Position numbers and translations under genes: made by a program. From NCBI GenBank assembly GCA_050954785.1, contig JBPBQO010000082.1, positions 1-12,454 on the forward strand: a stretch of DNA of 12,454 nucleotides, read 5' to 3'. Each line of letters opens with the position of its first letter. The stretch's first letter is position 1. Below the pieces are notes generated by a model. The model was not told the DNA's origin. It did no database searches and saw only the letters and a list, made by a program, of their open reading frames with translations. This document shows, one piece after another, positions 6,359 through 12,454 of the stretch. Source of the DNA: Lichenicola sp050954785. GTDB lineage: Bacteria > Pseudomonadota > Alphaproteobacteria > Acetobacterales > Acetobacteraceae.

Positions 6359-6766
6359 ATGTTCACGAACTCGGTTCAGATCGTGTGTGGGGACGTTGTT
6401 GCCTTTGGTGCATCGGTTTACGTCGTTCACGAAATGGAAAACGACGAGCTGACGCTGCTGCGGGTGGAGAGCCAAAGCGATGCGCGGCATCGGGCCGACA
6501 TCATGCCGGAGCATTGGTCGGACATGGCCCTCAGCGGCCTGCCGATGCAGGATGTGGTAATCCGGTGTGTGCCGATAAAGCGCTATGGCACGGCGAACCT
6601 GACGCGGCTGGGCGTAATGCCGGATGCGGTCAAGGCACGGATCGCGATTGCATGCAAGCGGGAACAGCAGGTTCGCCGCTTCGAGGATGGGCCATCGGTG
6701 CAAAGCAACCTGATGGCCTGCACCTCGTCGCGAGGACGCAGGATCGGTGCGGTGCGTTACGCCTGA
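6359..6766 (+). CDS. Unknown phage-type protein, first gene after the leader terminator
   Basis: I do not recognise this 135-residue protein. The N-terminal half looks like short beta strands (VQIVCGDVVAFGASVYVVHEM, LTLLRVES), reminiscent of an SH3-like barrel. The segment MQDVVIRCVPIKRY leads into a predicted helix, MPDAVKARIAIACKREQQVRRFED (87-110), and a basic tail. The ATG at 6359 is chosen over the in-frame GTG at 6350 because AGGTGA, complementary to the 16S 3' end, ends 5 nt before it. It overlaps the terminase small-subunit frame by 20 nt, placing it in the packaging operon. A packaging accessory or DNA-binding role is possible but unproven. Confidence 0.6.
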   Translation: MFTNSVQIVCGDVVAFGASVYVVHEMENDELTLLRVESQSDARHRADIMPEHWSDMALSGLPMQDVVIRCVPIKRYGTANLTRLGVMPDAVKARIAIACKREQQVRRFEDGPSVQSNLMACTSSRGRRIGAVRYA

Positions 6767-7283
6767 CGGGGCGGTGGCCGACACATCTTCCGGACATCCG
6801 GAATCGATTATCGCCGGCAAGGACGGGGCAGGCAAGGACGCGGCAACCGCGCTGGTTGCGCGGGAAAGCTTTCTGTCCGTGCTGGGTCGTACCGGCAACC
6901 CTTCATCGGCCTGCAAGGAAAGCGGCCTGACCAGGCGGCAGATCAACGTCATGAAGCAACGCGATGCCTCGTTCGCGATCGCCTACGACGAAGCGCTGGA
7001 CGATGCCGCCGACCTGCTCGAAGCGGAAGCCTGGAGGCGGGCGCTGGAAGGCATCGAACAGCCGGTGTTGAAGGCCGGCCTGCCGGTCCTCGATCCGGTG
7101 ACACGTGAGCCGATGATCGTGAGGCGCTACAGCGATCCGCTGCTGGTGATGCTGCTTCGCGGGTTCAAGCCGGGGAAGTTCCAGACCCGGTCCGGAACCG
7201 CGCCGGCAATTCCGGATCCTAACGCTGCCATCAGGGAGATTGGATCTGACGATGATCCGCCAAGGGCCGGTCCAGGCCGGTAG
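6747..7283 (+). CDS. terS: Phage terminase small subunit
   Basis: The 178-residue protein has the layout of small terminases that recognise phage DNA and load it on the motor. There is an N-terminal helix-turn-helix (residues 42-71, FLSVLGRTGNPSSACKESGL and TRRQINVMKQRD), a helical middle (FAIAYDEALDDAADLLEAEAWRRALEG, 76-102) and the family segment RRYSDPLLVMLLRGFKPGKF (126-145) near the C-terminus. Position immediately before the large subunit agrees. The GTG at 6747 has AGGA 10 nt upstream and is preferred; a second in-frame GTG at 6774 would avoid the overlap with the previous gene. It overlaps the terL start by 32 nt in another frame, suggesting coupled translation. Confidence 0.82.
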   Translation: MRCVTPDGAVADTSSGHPESIIAGKDGAGKDAATALVARESFLSVLGRTGNPSSACKESGLTRRQINVMKQRDASFAIAYDEALDDAADLLEAEAWRRALEGIEQPVLKAGLPVLDPVTREPMIVRRYSDPLLVMLLRGFKPGKFQTRSGTAPAIPDPNAAIREIGSDDDPPRAGPGR

Positions 7284-9030
7284 CGTCTGGACGCGGCCGG
7301 CTCTCAGCCCGGCGCAGTGGGCGATCTACGAGGCGGGGTGGAACGAGACCGCCAGGTTCCGGGTTGCCGTCTGCGGACGCCGGTTCGGCAAGGCTCTGGC
7401 ACTGGACACGATGCTGCCCGGCCCGGGCGGCTGGACGAGAATGGGCGATGTTGAGCCAGGCACACGCCTGTTCGACGAACTCGGGCGGGTGTGCGTGGTG
7501 ACGTATGCCACCGGCATCATGCTCGGGCGTCCCTGCAACACGATCCTGTTCGACGATGGCGGCGAGATCACCGCCGACGACGAGCATTTATGGCCGGTCT
7601 CGGTTGCGGGGATGCCAGGCACGAGACTGCTGACGACGCGAAGGATCGCGATCGGGCTGGCGTCGGGAACGAGGTTTCGCATTCCCGATCGCCTGCCGGC
7701 CGGGTTCACTGGGGAACGGAAGGTCGGTTTCCATGCGATCCGTTCGATCCGGCCCGTCGACACGACGGCGGTGCGTTGCATCCAGGTCGATAGTCCGTCG
7801 CGGCTCTATCTGTGCGGGCGGTCGCTGGTCGCCACGCACAACACCTTCCTGATGGCGGAAGAACTGCGCCGTGCGGCGCGGCTGGCGGTCAGGGAGAATG
7901 TCGGCACCGAGAACGAGATCTGGTATGGCGCGCCGAACTTCCTGCAGGCCAAGCGGGTCATGTGGGGCCGGCTGAAGCGCGCCATACCGAGAAGCTGGAT
8001 CGACGGTGCGCCCAGCGAGACGAGCTGCAGCATCAGGCTGCGGTCCGGGCATGTCATCCGCCTGGTCGGGCTCGATGCCTCGGAAAACCTGCGCGGCTCG
8101 GGCCTGTGGTTCTTCGGCGGCGACGAATGGGCGGATTGCCGGCCGTCCGCGTGGCGGGAGGTGATCCGGCCGATGCTGTCGACCTCACGTGGGCACGCAT
8201 TGTTCATCGGCACGCCGAAAGGCTTCGACCATTTCCGGGACGCCTACATCCTGGGCCAGCTGGGCGGCGATCCAAGCTACCGCTCGTTCCTGTTTACCAC
8301 CGCGGATGGCGGCCAGGTGCCGCCGGAAGAGCTGCAGGCAGCGGAGAAGGAACTGGACGCAAGGGTGTTCCGACAGGAATACGGGGCCAGTTTCGAAACC
8401 TATGCGGGCCGCGTCGTCTACGCCTTCAGTCGTGCCGAGAACGTCAGGCGTTCGGCGCACGATCCCAACCGGCCGCTGCATGTGGGAATGGACTTCAACG
8501 TCAATCCCATGTCCGCAACGGTCTGGCAGGAAGATGGCGAGACGACGCGGCAGATCGACGAGATCATCCTGCCGACCTCGAACACCGATGAAATGGCCGA
8601 GGAAATCGCACGGCGGTTCGGCCGGGATGGGTTCGAGCCGGGCCGGAAGATGCTCGACCACATCACCGTGTATCCCGATCCCGCCGGTGCGCAGCGACGC
8701 AGCTCGGCCGGTGGAAGGACCGATATCGGCATACTGCGCGAGAGGGGATTCGTCGTGTGCGCGCTGCGGTCGCATCCGCCGGTGCGGGACCGGTTGAACG
8801 TGATGAACCGGCATTTCCGATCGGCCGACGGCACCGTGCTGGCGACGGTGGATCCACGCTGTACGCGATCGATCGAGGCCTACGAACGGCTTGTCTACAA
8901 GACCGGCACCAACGAGCCGGACAAGGGACTGGGTTTCGATCACCTGGTGGATGCGAGCGGATATTACCTGTTCGGCCGGCGAAGCGTGAACTCCAGCGCG
9001 ACGGCGACCAGCAGCTTCATGGAGCGATGA
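7252..9030 (+). CDS. terL: Phage terminase large subunit interrupted by an intein
   Basis: The precursor is 592 residues; removing the 150-residue intein gives 442, the normal size of a large terminase, the ATP-driven packaging motor and nuclease. The ATPase domain begins before the insertion with FRVAVCGRRFGK, resumes at Thr198 after it, and so rebuilds Walker A as GRRFGKT. Walker B is LWFFGGDEWAD (Asp291, Glu292), and the coupling motif IGTPKG is at 319-324. The RNase H-type nuclease domain shows GMDFNVNPMS (Asp414), VYPDPAG (Asp476) and GFDHLVDASGY (Asp563, Asp567). No catalytic residue seems missing. The ATG at 7252 is chosen; a TTG at 7240 would add four residues but sits too close to the GGGAG. 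Unspliced protein would have a broken ATP-binding loop, so packaging should depend on splicing. The portal gene starts 4 nt after the stop. Confidence 0.93.
   Translation: MIRQGPVQAGSVWTRPALSPAQWAIYEAGWNETARFRVAVCGRRFGKALALDTMLPGPGGWTRMGDVEPGTRLFDELGRVCVVTYATGIMLGRPCNTILFDDGGEITADDEHLWPVSVAGMPGTRLLTTRRIAIGLASGTRFRIPDRLPAGFTGERKVGFHAIRSIRPVDTTAVRCIQVDSPSRLYLCGRSLVATHNTFLMAEELRRAARLAVRENVGTENEIWYGAPNFLQAKRVMWGRLKRAIPRSWIDGAPSETSCSIRLRSGHVIRLVGLDASENLRGSGLWFFGGDEWADCRPSAWREVIRPMLSTSRGHALFIGTPKGFDHFRDAYILGQLGGDPSYRSFLFTTADGGQVPPEELQAAEKELDARVFRQEYGASFETYAGRVVYAFSRAENVRRSAHDPNRPLHVGMDFNVNPMSATVWQEDGETTRQIDEIILPTSNTDEMAEEIARRFGRDGFEPGRKMLDHITVYPDPAGAQRRSSAGGRTDIGILRERGFVVCALRSHPPVRDRLNVMNRHFRSADGTVLATVDPRCTRSIEAYERLVYKTGTNEPDKGLGFDHLVDASGYYLFGRRSVNSSATATSSFMER
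7393..7842 (+). mobile_element. Mini-intein, probable class 3 (WCT), in terminase Walker A
   Basis: The insertion of 150 residues lies between Lys47 and Thr198 of the precursor. Block A is ALALDTMLPGPGGWTRMGDV with Ala instead of Cys or Ser at position 1. Block B contains DDEHLW with His65 and Trp67 (intein numbering) and lacks the usual Thr of TxxH. Block F contains VRCIQVDSPSRLYL with Cys129. Block G is VATHN with Thr148, His149 and terminal Asn150; the +1 extein residue is Thr. Ala1 with the Trp/Cys/Thr triplet defines class 3 inteins, in which the block F cysteine attacks the N-terminal junction directly. No DOD or HNH endonuclease fits between blocks B and F (about 60 residues), so it cannot home by itself. 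The frame is intact, so it is probably active. Confidence 0.9.
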
Positions 9031-9034
9031 ACGC

Positions 9035-10447
9035 ATGGATTGGCTTGCATTGCAGGCGCGAATGCCTTGCGACGCGACGATGCCTCGACGGAGTGCGCGG
9101 CTCGCCGCACTCGAGGCGGTTCTGGAGGGAAGGCAATACGACGTATTGTCGTATCCCTTCTCCAAGGAGCGGAGCGATGCCGGGGAATACGTGCCGCTCG
9201 ACGAGCGCCGTCCCTCGGTTCGGACCGGACTTTGCCGCGTGGTGGTAGAAGATTCCGTATCCCTGCTGTTCAGCGAGGGACACTGGCCTTCGATCAAGGC
9301 GACGGACAGCCGGACTGTTACCGTCCTGTCCCAGGTGGTTCGGGAAACCCGGCTGAACGAGACCATGCTCGAGGCGGCGACGCGGGGCTCGGTGGGCTCG
9401 GTGGCGATCCAGTTGCGGATCGTCGGATGCCGTCCATTCTTCGAGGTGCTGTCTACGAAGTTCCTGACACCGATCTGGCGGCAGGACGATCCGCGCAAAT
9501 TGTCGAGCGTGACCGAGTGCTACAAGGTGGCCGACCAGGATCTGCGGGCGCAGGGCTACGATGTCGAGCCGGGCTCGGGTCCTTACTGGTTCAAGCGGGT
9601 GTGGACCGACACCGCGGAACAATGGTTCGAGCCGCTGCCGGTCACGGCCGGTCCGGGCCAGATGCAGCTCGACCTGACCCGCACGGTGGTGCACGGGCTC
9701 GGGTTCGTGCCGATCGTGTGGATACGCAACATCTCCGGCAGTGGCGGCCACGATCCGGACGGGCCGGACGGCACCTGCACGTTCGCGGCCTCCATCGATA
9801 CGGTGATCGAGGCCGACTACCTGCTCTCGCAGGCGGGACGGGGCCTGAAATACGGGTCGGATCCGACACTGGTGCTGAAGGACCCATCGGCGGGCCAGCA
9901 TGGCGGTGGCGCGGTGCGGTCCGGCGGAGCGGCCACGGCGCTCACCCTGCCGCCGGAAGGCGACGCCAAGCTGCTGGAGATCAACGGCAACGCCGCCGCC
10001 GCGGTGCTGGCACACGTGCAGGAGCTTCGGGCGATCGCGCTGGAAGCCATGCATGGCAACCGGGCTCATGGCGACCGGCTCGGCACTGCGCAGAGCGGCC
10101 GGGCGATCGAGCTGATGTGCCAGGGGCTGATCTGGCTCGCCGACCGGCTGCGGATCTCGTACGGCGATGGCGGTCTGCTCAGCCTGATGGAGATGCTGTG
10201 CACGGCATCGGCCCGGCTCGATGGCGGGCTGCTGATCGCCGACGAGAGCCACGACAAGATCGACCCGGCCGGCCTTGGCCTGGTCTGGCCGAGCTGGTTC
10301 CCGGCGAGTTCGGCGGACCGGCAGGCACAGACGGGCGGCATCGTCACCCTGCTGGAAGCGGGCGTGATCGACCGGCAGGCGGCACTGGCGCTGGTGGCCC
10401 CGCTGTATGGGCTGGCCGGGGTAATCCCGTCGCCGGATGCCGCCTGA
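9035..10447 (+). CDS. Phage portal protein, SPP1 gp6-like
   Basis: The 470-residue protein sits directly after terL where portals are found and has the look of the SPP1 gp6/A118 portal family. Features are RTGLCRVVVEDSVSLLFSEG near the N-terminus, a wing/clip region with FFEVLSTKFLTPIW, VVHGLGFVPIVWIRN in the middle (where this family has a G.iPvv.f.N motif), then FAASIDTVIEADYLLSQAGRG and the long stem-crown helices including AHVQELRAIALEAMHGNR. Portals form the 12-subunit ring at one capsid vertex through which the terminase pumps DNA. GGAG lies 10 nt before the ATG at 9035. The family assignment is by pattern, not by search; the portal role is well supported by position and length. Confidence 0.8.
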   Translation: MDWLALQARMPCDATMPRRSARLAALEAVLEGRQYDVLSYPFSKERSDAGEYVPLDERRPSVRTGLCRVVVEDSVSLLFSEGHWPSIKATDSRTVTVLSQVVRETRLNETMLEAATRGSVGSVAIQLRIVGCRPFFEVLSTKFLTPIWRQDDPRKLSSVTECYKVADQDLRAQGYDVEPGSGPYWFKRVWTDTAEQWFEPLPVTAGPGQMQLDLTRTVVHGLGFVPIVWIRNISGSGGHDPDGPDGTCTFAASIDTVIEADYLLSQAGRGLKYGSDPTLVLKDPSAGQHGGGAVRSGGAATALTLPPEGDAKLLEINGNAAAAVLAHVQELRAIALEAMHGNRAHGDRLGTAQSGRAIELMCQGLIWLADRLRISYGDGGLLSLMEMLCTASARLDGGLLIADESHDKIDPAGLGLVWPSWFPASSADRQAQTGGIVTLLEAGVIDRQAALALVAPLYGLAGVIPSPDAA

Positions 10448-10475
10448 CGACCCCAGAGTTTCCGGCCATCGCGGG

Positions 10476-10501
10476 CCCACGCCGTCATGTGACGGCGTGG
10501 G
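10476..10501 (+). terminator. Perfect 12-bp hairpin between portal and scaffold, no U-run
   Basis: CCCACGCCGTCA-TG-TGACGGCGTGGG is a perfect palindrome 28 nt after the portal stop and 31 nt before the scaffold start. With no T-run behind it, it is not a standard Rho-independent terminator. It could be a partial terminator, an RNA processing or stability element that adjusts portal versus scaffold amounts, or a protein-binding site on DNA. Confidence 0.55.
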
Positions 10502-10531
10502 CGGTGGCATTGAGAAGGACCTGTCCAGCAT

Positions 10532-11074
10532 ATGGCAGAGCAGAGCCCGGACATGCTCGAACCGATCGACGAAGCTGCGGTGGAAGCCAGCGAGCTTCCC
10601 CGTGAGGTAACCGAATACGAGAAGAAGCTGCGCCGGGAGGTGGCCCGCTACCGCGAGCAGGCCCGGATCGCAGTCGGGGAACGGGAGTCCGCCTGCGCGG
10701 CGGCGGTACGCGACCGGGACGAAAAAGTGGCGGCCGTGCAAGCGGATGCAGACGGGCGGGTCATGCAGGCAGAACTGAAAACGCACGCAATCCGCTCGGG
10801 AATTGTCGATCTCGACGGGCTGCGGCTCGCCGATTGCGTCGGGCTCAGCGTGAACGAGGCCGGCGAGGTGCAGGGAGCGGAGCAGGTCATCGCGTCGCTT
10901 CGCCAGCACAAGCCTTACTTGTTCGCGGTCGACCGGACCAGCATGGCAACCGCTACGACGGCGCAGTTGCAGCGGCCGCCTTCGCCGGCACAACCGAGCA
11001 CGGTCGACGCCCGCAGCCTCTCGCGAGAGGCCTGGCACACGGAACGGGATCGCCTTCTTTCCGCTCCGCGCTAG
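10532..11074 (+). CDS. Phage scaffold protein (minor structural GP20-like)
   Basis: The 180-residue, highly charged protein contains a long predicted coiled coil (about 24-80, rich in Glu, Arg and Ala). It is followed by a segment typical of scaffold/GP20-like proteins, LKTHAIRSGIVDLDGLRLAD with GEVQGAEQVIASLRQHKPYLF (82-131), and then a disordered Pro/Thr-rich tail with a basic end (REAWHTERDRLL), the kind of tail that binds capsid protein. Scaffolds direct procapsid assembly and leave afterwards. Its place between portal and major capsid agrees. AAGGA lies 12 nt before the ATG, a rather long spacing. The stop codon TAG is already part of the palindromic repeat that follows. Confidence 0.75.
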   Translation: MAEQSPDMLEPIDEAAVEASELPREVTEYEKKLRREVARYREQARIAVGERESACAAAVRDRDEKVAAVQADADGRVMQAELKTHAIRSGIVDLDGLRLADCVGLSVNEAGEVQGAEQVIASLRQHKPYLFAVDRTSMATATTAQLQRPPSPAQPSTVDARSLSREAWHTERDRLLSAPR

Positions 11075-11175
11075 AGCATCATCCGATTGTCCTGCTTTCT
11101 CAATCGGATAAAGATGCTGGCCAAAACAAAGACCTAGAGATGTCTTCCGATCCGCTTCGATCGGAAAAGCTCTAA
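11071..11175 (+). repeat. Double-palindrome intergenic repeat element
   Basis: An outer pair TAGAGC (11072-11077) / GCTCTA (11169-11174) encloses two hairpins. The first has ATCCGATTG (11081-11089) / CAATCGGAT (11101-11109), extended by AGCATC / GATGCT across an AAA bulge. The second is TTCCGATC (11145-11152) / GATCGGAA (11159-11166) with a 6-nt loop. TAGAG recurs at 11135-11139, so the element looks like two related modules side by side. Palindromes opening with CTAGAGCAT and a TCCGA core resemble dispersed intergenic repeats of alphaproteobacterial chromosomes. The remaining spacer to the capsid gene shows no clear promoter. Confidence 0.65.
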
Positions 11176-11264
11176 AGCATTAATCGAAAACATACCGCTC
11201 CTACGACGGATCATCCGCGTGCGCGATACTGTGCGCGTGGGCCTACAGAAGGTGACATCACCGC

Positions 11265-12454
11265 ATGCCGATCCAGAATTTCCCGTCCCAGCTCCAGCCG
11301 ATCATCCAGCAGGGCTTCCTTGCCCGTGAGTTCCAGGACGGGCTGCAGTCGCGTCTCGGATTTCGCTCGATTGCCGATCGCGAGATCTTTCCCAACCGTA
11401 TCGGCGAGACGATCACCAAGACCCGCAAGGGCCTGAAGGCACCGGTCAGCGTGCCGATGTCGCCAAGCGTGAACACCAACTTCGACAACGGCATGACGCC
11501 GTCGGCCTGGACGATCGAGCAGTACACGCTGACGATCAACCAGTATGGCGACACGATCGACCTCAACATGGTCAGCGAGGGGGTCGGCATCGCCAGCCAG
11601 TTCCTGGCCAATGCACGGACCAACGGCGTGCAGGCGATGCAGTCGCTCGACCGGATCGCCCGCAATGCGCTGTTCGGCGGCGCGGCCGGCGGTGTCGGCG
11701 GCTATCTCGGCGGCAACACGCGCGTCACCACGACGCTCGGGGCTGCGGGCAAGACGATCACAGTCGACGATATCCGTGGCTTCCAGAACGTCATGAACAC
11801 CGGCGGCCAGGTCATCGGTGTCGGTGCCACCAGCGGCATGACGGTCACGGTGGGCAGCAACGCCTATACGCTCGTCAACAGCACGGCCGATGCCAACACC
11901 GTATCGACCGCGCCGAACGGGGTGTCGGGCACATTGAGCTTCTCTACCAACATCAGCGTGTCCGACGGCACCAGCGCCCAGCCGGTGGTTGCCGCGACGG
12001 CACCTCTGGTGCTGCGACCGAACGGCCGGCTGAGCACCGCCGGCCTGGTGGCGCCGACCGGGACCTATGGCGCCAACAGCTACGTTCCCGGCGATACGCT
12101 CGGAATCCAGACGGTGCTGTCCGCCGTGGCCGCGCTGCGCATGAACAACGTGCCGACCGTCGATGGCTCGTATCACTGCTATCTCGACGACCAGCAGATG
12201 CTCGGATTGTTCCGCGATGGAGACTTCAAGTATCTCTATCGTGGCGCGTATGGAACCGAGACCTACAGCGCAGGCTCGGTGGTCGAGCTGCTCGGCGTCC
12301 GGTTCATCCCGACAACCGAGGCACCGCAGCAGACCTCGCTCGGCGCCGGCGCGATCCACCGTGCCATCGTCTGCGGCAAGGGTGCCCTGATCGAAGGCGA
12401 TTATGCCGATACCGGCCATCGCGACATTCCCGACGCGGAACAGTCGTTGCTGGA
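11265..12454 (+). CDS. Phage major capsid protein (3' end outside window)
   Basis: The first 396 residues are visible. The N-terminal part resembles P22/N4-type and other HK97-fold coat proteins without a protease-cleaved delta domain (QPIIQQGFLAREFQDGLQSR, residues 11-30, and YGDTIDLNMVSEGVGIAS, 94-111). LRMNNVPTVDGSYHCYLDDQ (291-310) and ELLGVRFIPTTEAP (341-354) look like the P-domain/A-domain core. Between them, about 183-266 is a Gly/Thr/Ser/Val-rich beta-type stretch that looks like an inserted domain. AGGTGA is 9 nt before the ATG at 11265. Following a scaffold gene supports the call. The precise coat family is not certain. Confidence 0.78.
   Translation, partial: MPIQNFPSQLQPIIQQGFLAREFQDGLQSRLGFRSIADREIFPNRIGETITKTRKGLKAPVSVPMSPSVNTNFDNGMTPSAWTIEQYTLTINQYGDTIDLNMVSEGVGIASQFLANARTNGVQAMQSLDRIARNALFGGAAGGVGGYLGGNTRVTTTLGAAGKTITVDDIRGFQNVMNTGGQVIGVGATSGMTVTVGSNAYTLVNSTADANTVSTAPNGVSGTLSFSTNISVSDGTSAQPVVAATAPLVLRPNGRLSTAGLVAPTGTYGANSYVPGDTLGIQTVLSAVAALRMNNVPTVDGSYHCYLDDQQMLGLFRDGDFKYLYRGAYGTETYSAGSVVELLGVRFIPTTEAPQQTSLGAGAIHRAIVCGKGALIEGDYADTGHRDIPDAEQSLL

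Noticed and set aside
7393..7842. Interpretation of the terL insertion as gene disruption or pseudogene
   Set aside because: The frame is continuous, both terminase halves are intact and the ends carry matching intein splice blocks, so this is an in-frame intein rather than damage.
9017..11038. Minus-strand open frame of 673 codons opposite portal and scaffold
   Set aside because: It lies antisense to two well-supported structural genes, has an Arg/His-rich composition and shows no recognisable domain.
11219..11240. Two GTGCGCG copies upstream of the capsid gene
   Set aside because: They are very short and GC-rich as expected by chance in this genome, with no symmetry or promoter hexamers to give them meaning.
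11211..12419. Minus-strand open frame of 402 codons opposite the capsid gene
   Set aside because: The + strand reading has a good Shine-Dalgarno sequence and a coherent capsid sequence to the window edge; the minus frame is a codon-bias shadow.

Overview
The window looks like chromosomal DNA from a GC-rich alphaproteobacterium, most likely Acetobacteraceae or a close relative. The basis is strong GC bias at third codon positions, a gatCAB order with gatC and gatA overlapping, and the general look of the proteins. This is an inference from sequence style, not a database match.

The left third (1-4526) is host housekeeping. Leftward genes encode a heme oxygenase, cut by the window edge and carrying an N-terminal 12-bp tandem repeat, and RuvX/YqgF; they overlap at an ATGA. 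Divergent from them, gatC-gatA-gatB encode the tRNA-dependent amidotransferase that makes Gln-tRNA(Gln) and/or Asn-tRNA(Asn). A tRNA-Ser(GCU) gene with its own good promoter closes this section.

The middle (4527-6334) is a transition zone. It holds a small predicted secreted four-cysteine protein, then a conspicuously AT-rich 300-bp stretch with a repeated CGTTA-type motif, a perfect IHF consensus match and an inverted repeat. Two small regulator-like genes follow: a helix-turn-helix protein and a DUF6456/late-regulator-like protein. Next comes a near-consensus sigma70 promoter whose transcript would meet a strong intrinsic terminator about 45 nt from its start.

The right half (6359-12454) is a phage packaging and head module on the + strand: an unknown small protein, terminase small subunit, terminase large subunit, an SPP1 gp6-like portal, a scaffold protein and a major capsid protein that runs off the edge. 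The terminase large subunit is interrupted exactly inside its Walker A motif by a 150-residue mini-intein with the features of a class 3 (WCT) intein. A perfect 12-bp hairpin separates portal from scaffold, and a ~105-bp double-palindrome repeat, which includes the scaffold stop codon, separates scaffold from capsid.

Taken together, the two regulators, the early-terminated promoter and the packaging operon look like an antitermination-controlled late module. It resembles lambda Q/pR'/tR' and, more closely, the GafY/GafZ control of alphaproteobacterial gene transfer agents. Whether this is a prophage, a remnant or a GTA-like element cannot be decided here, because no integrase, repressor, replication, tail or lysis gene is visible.
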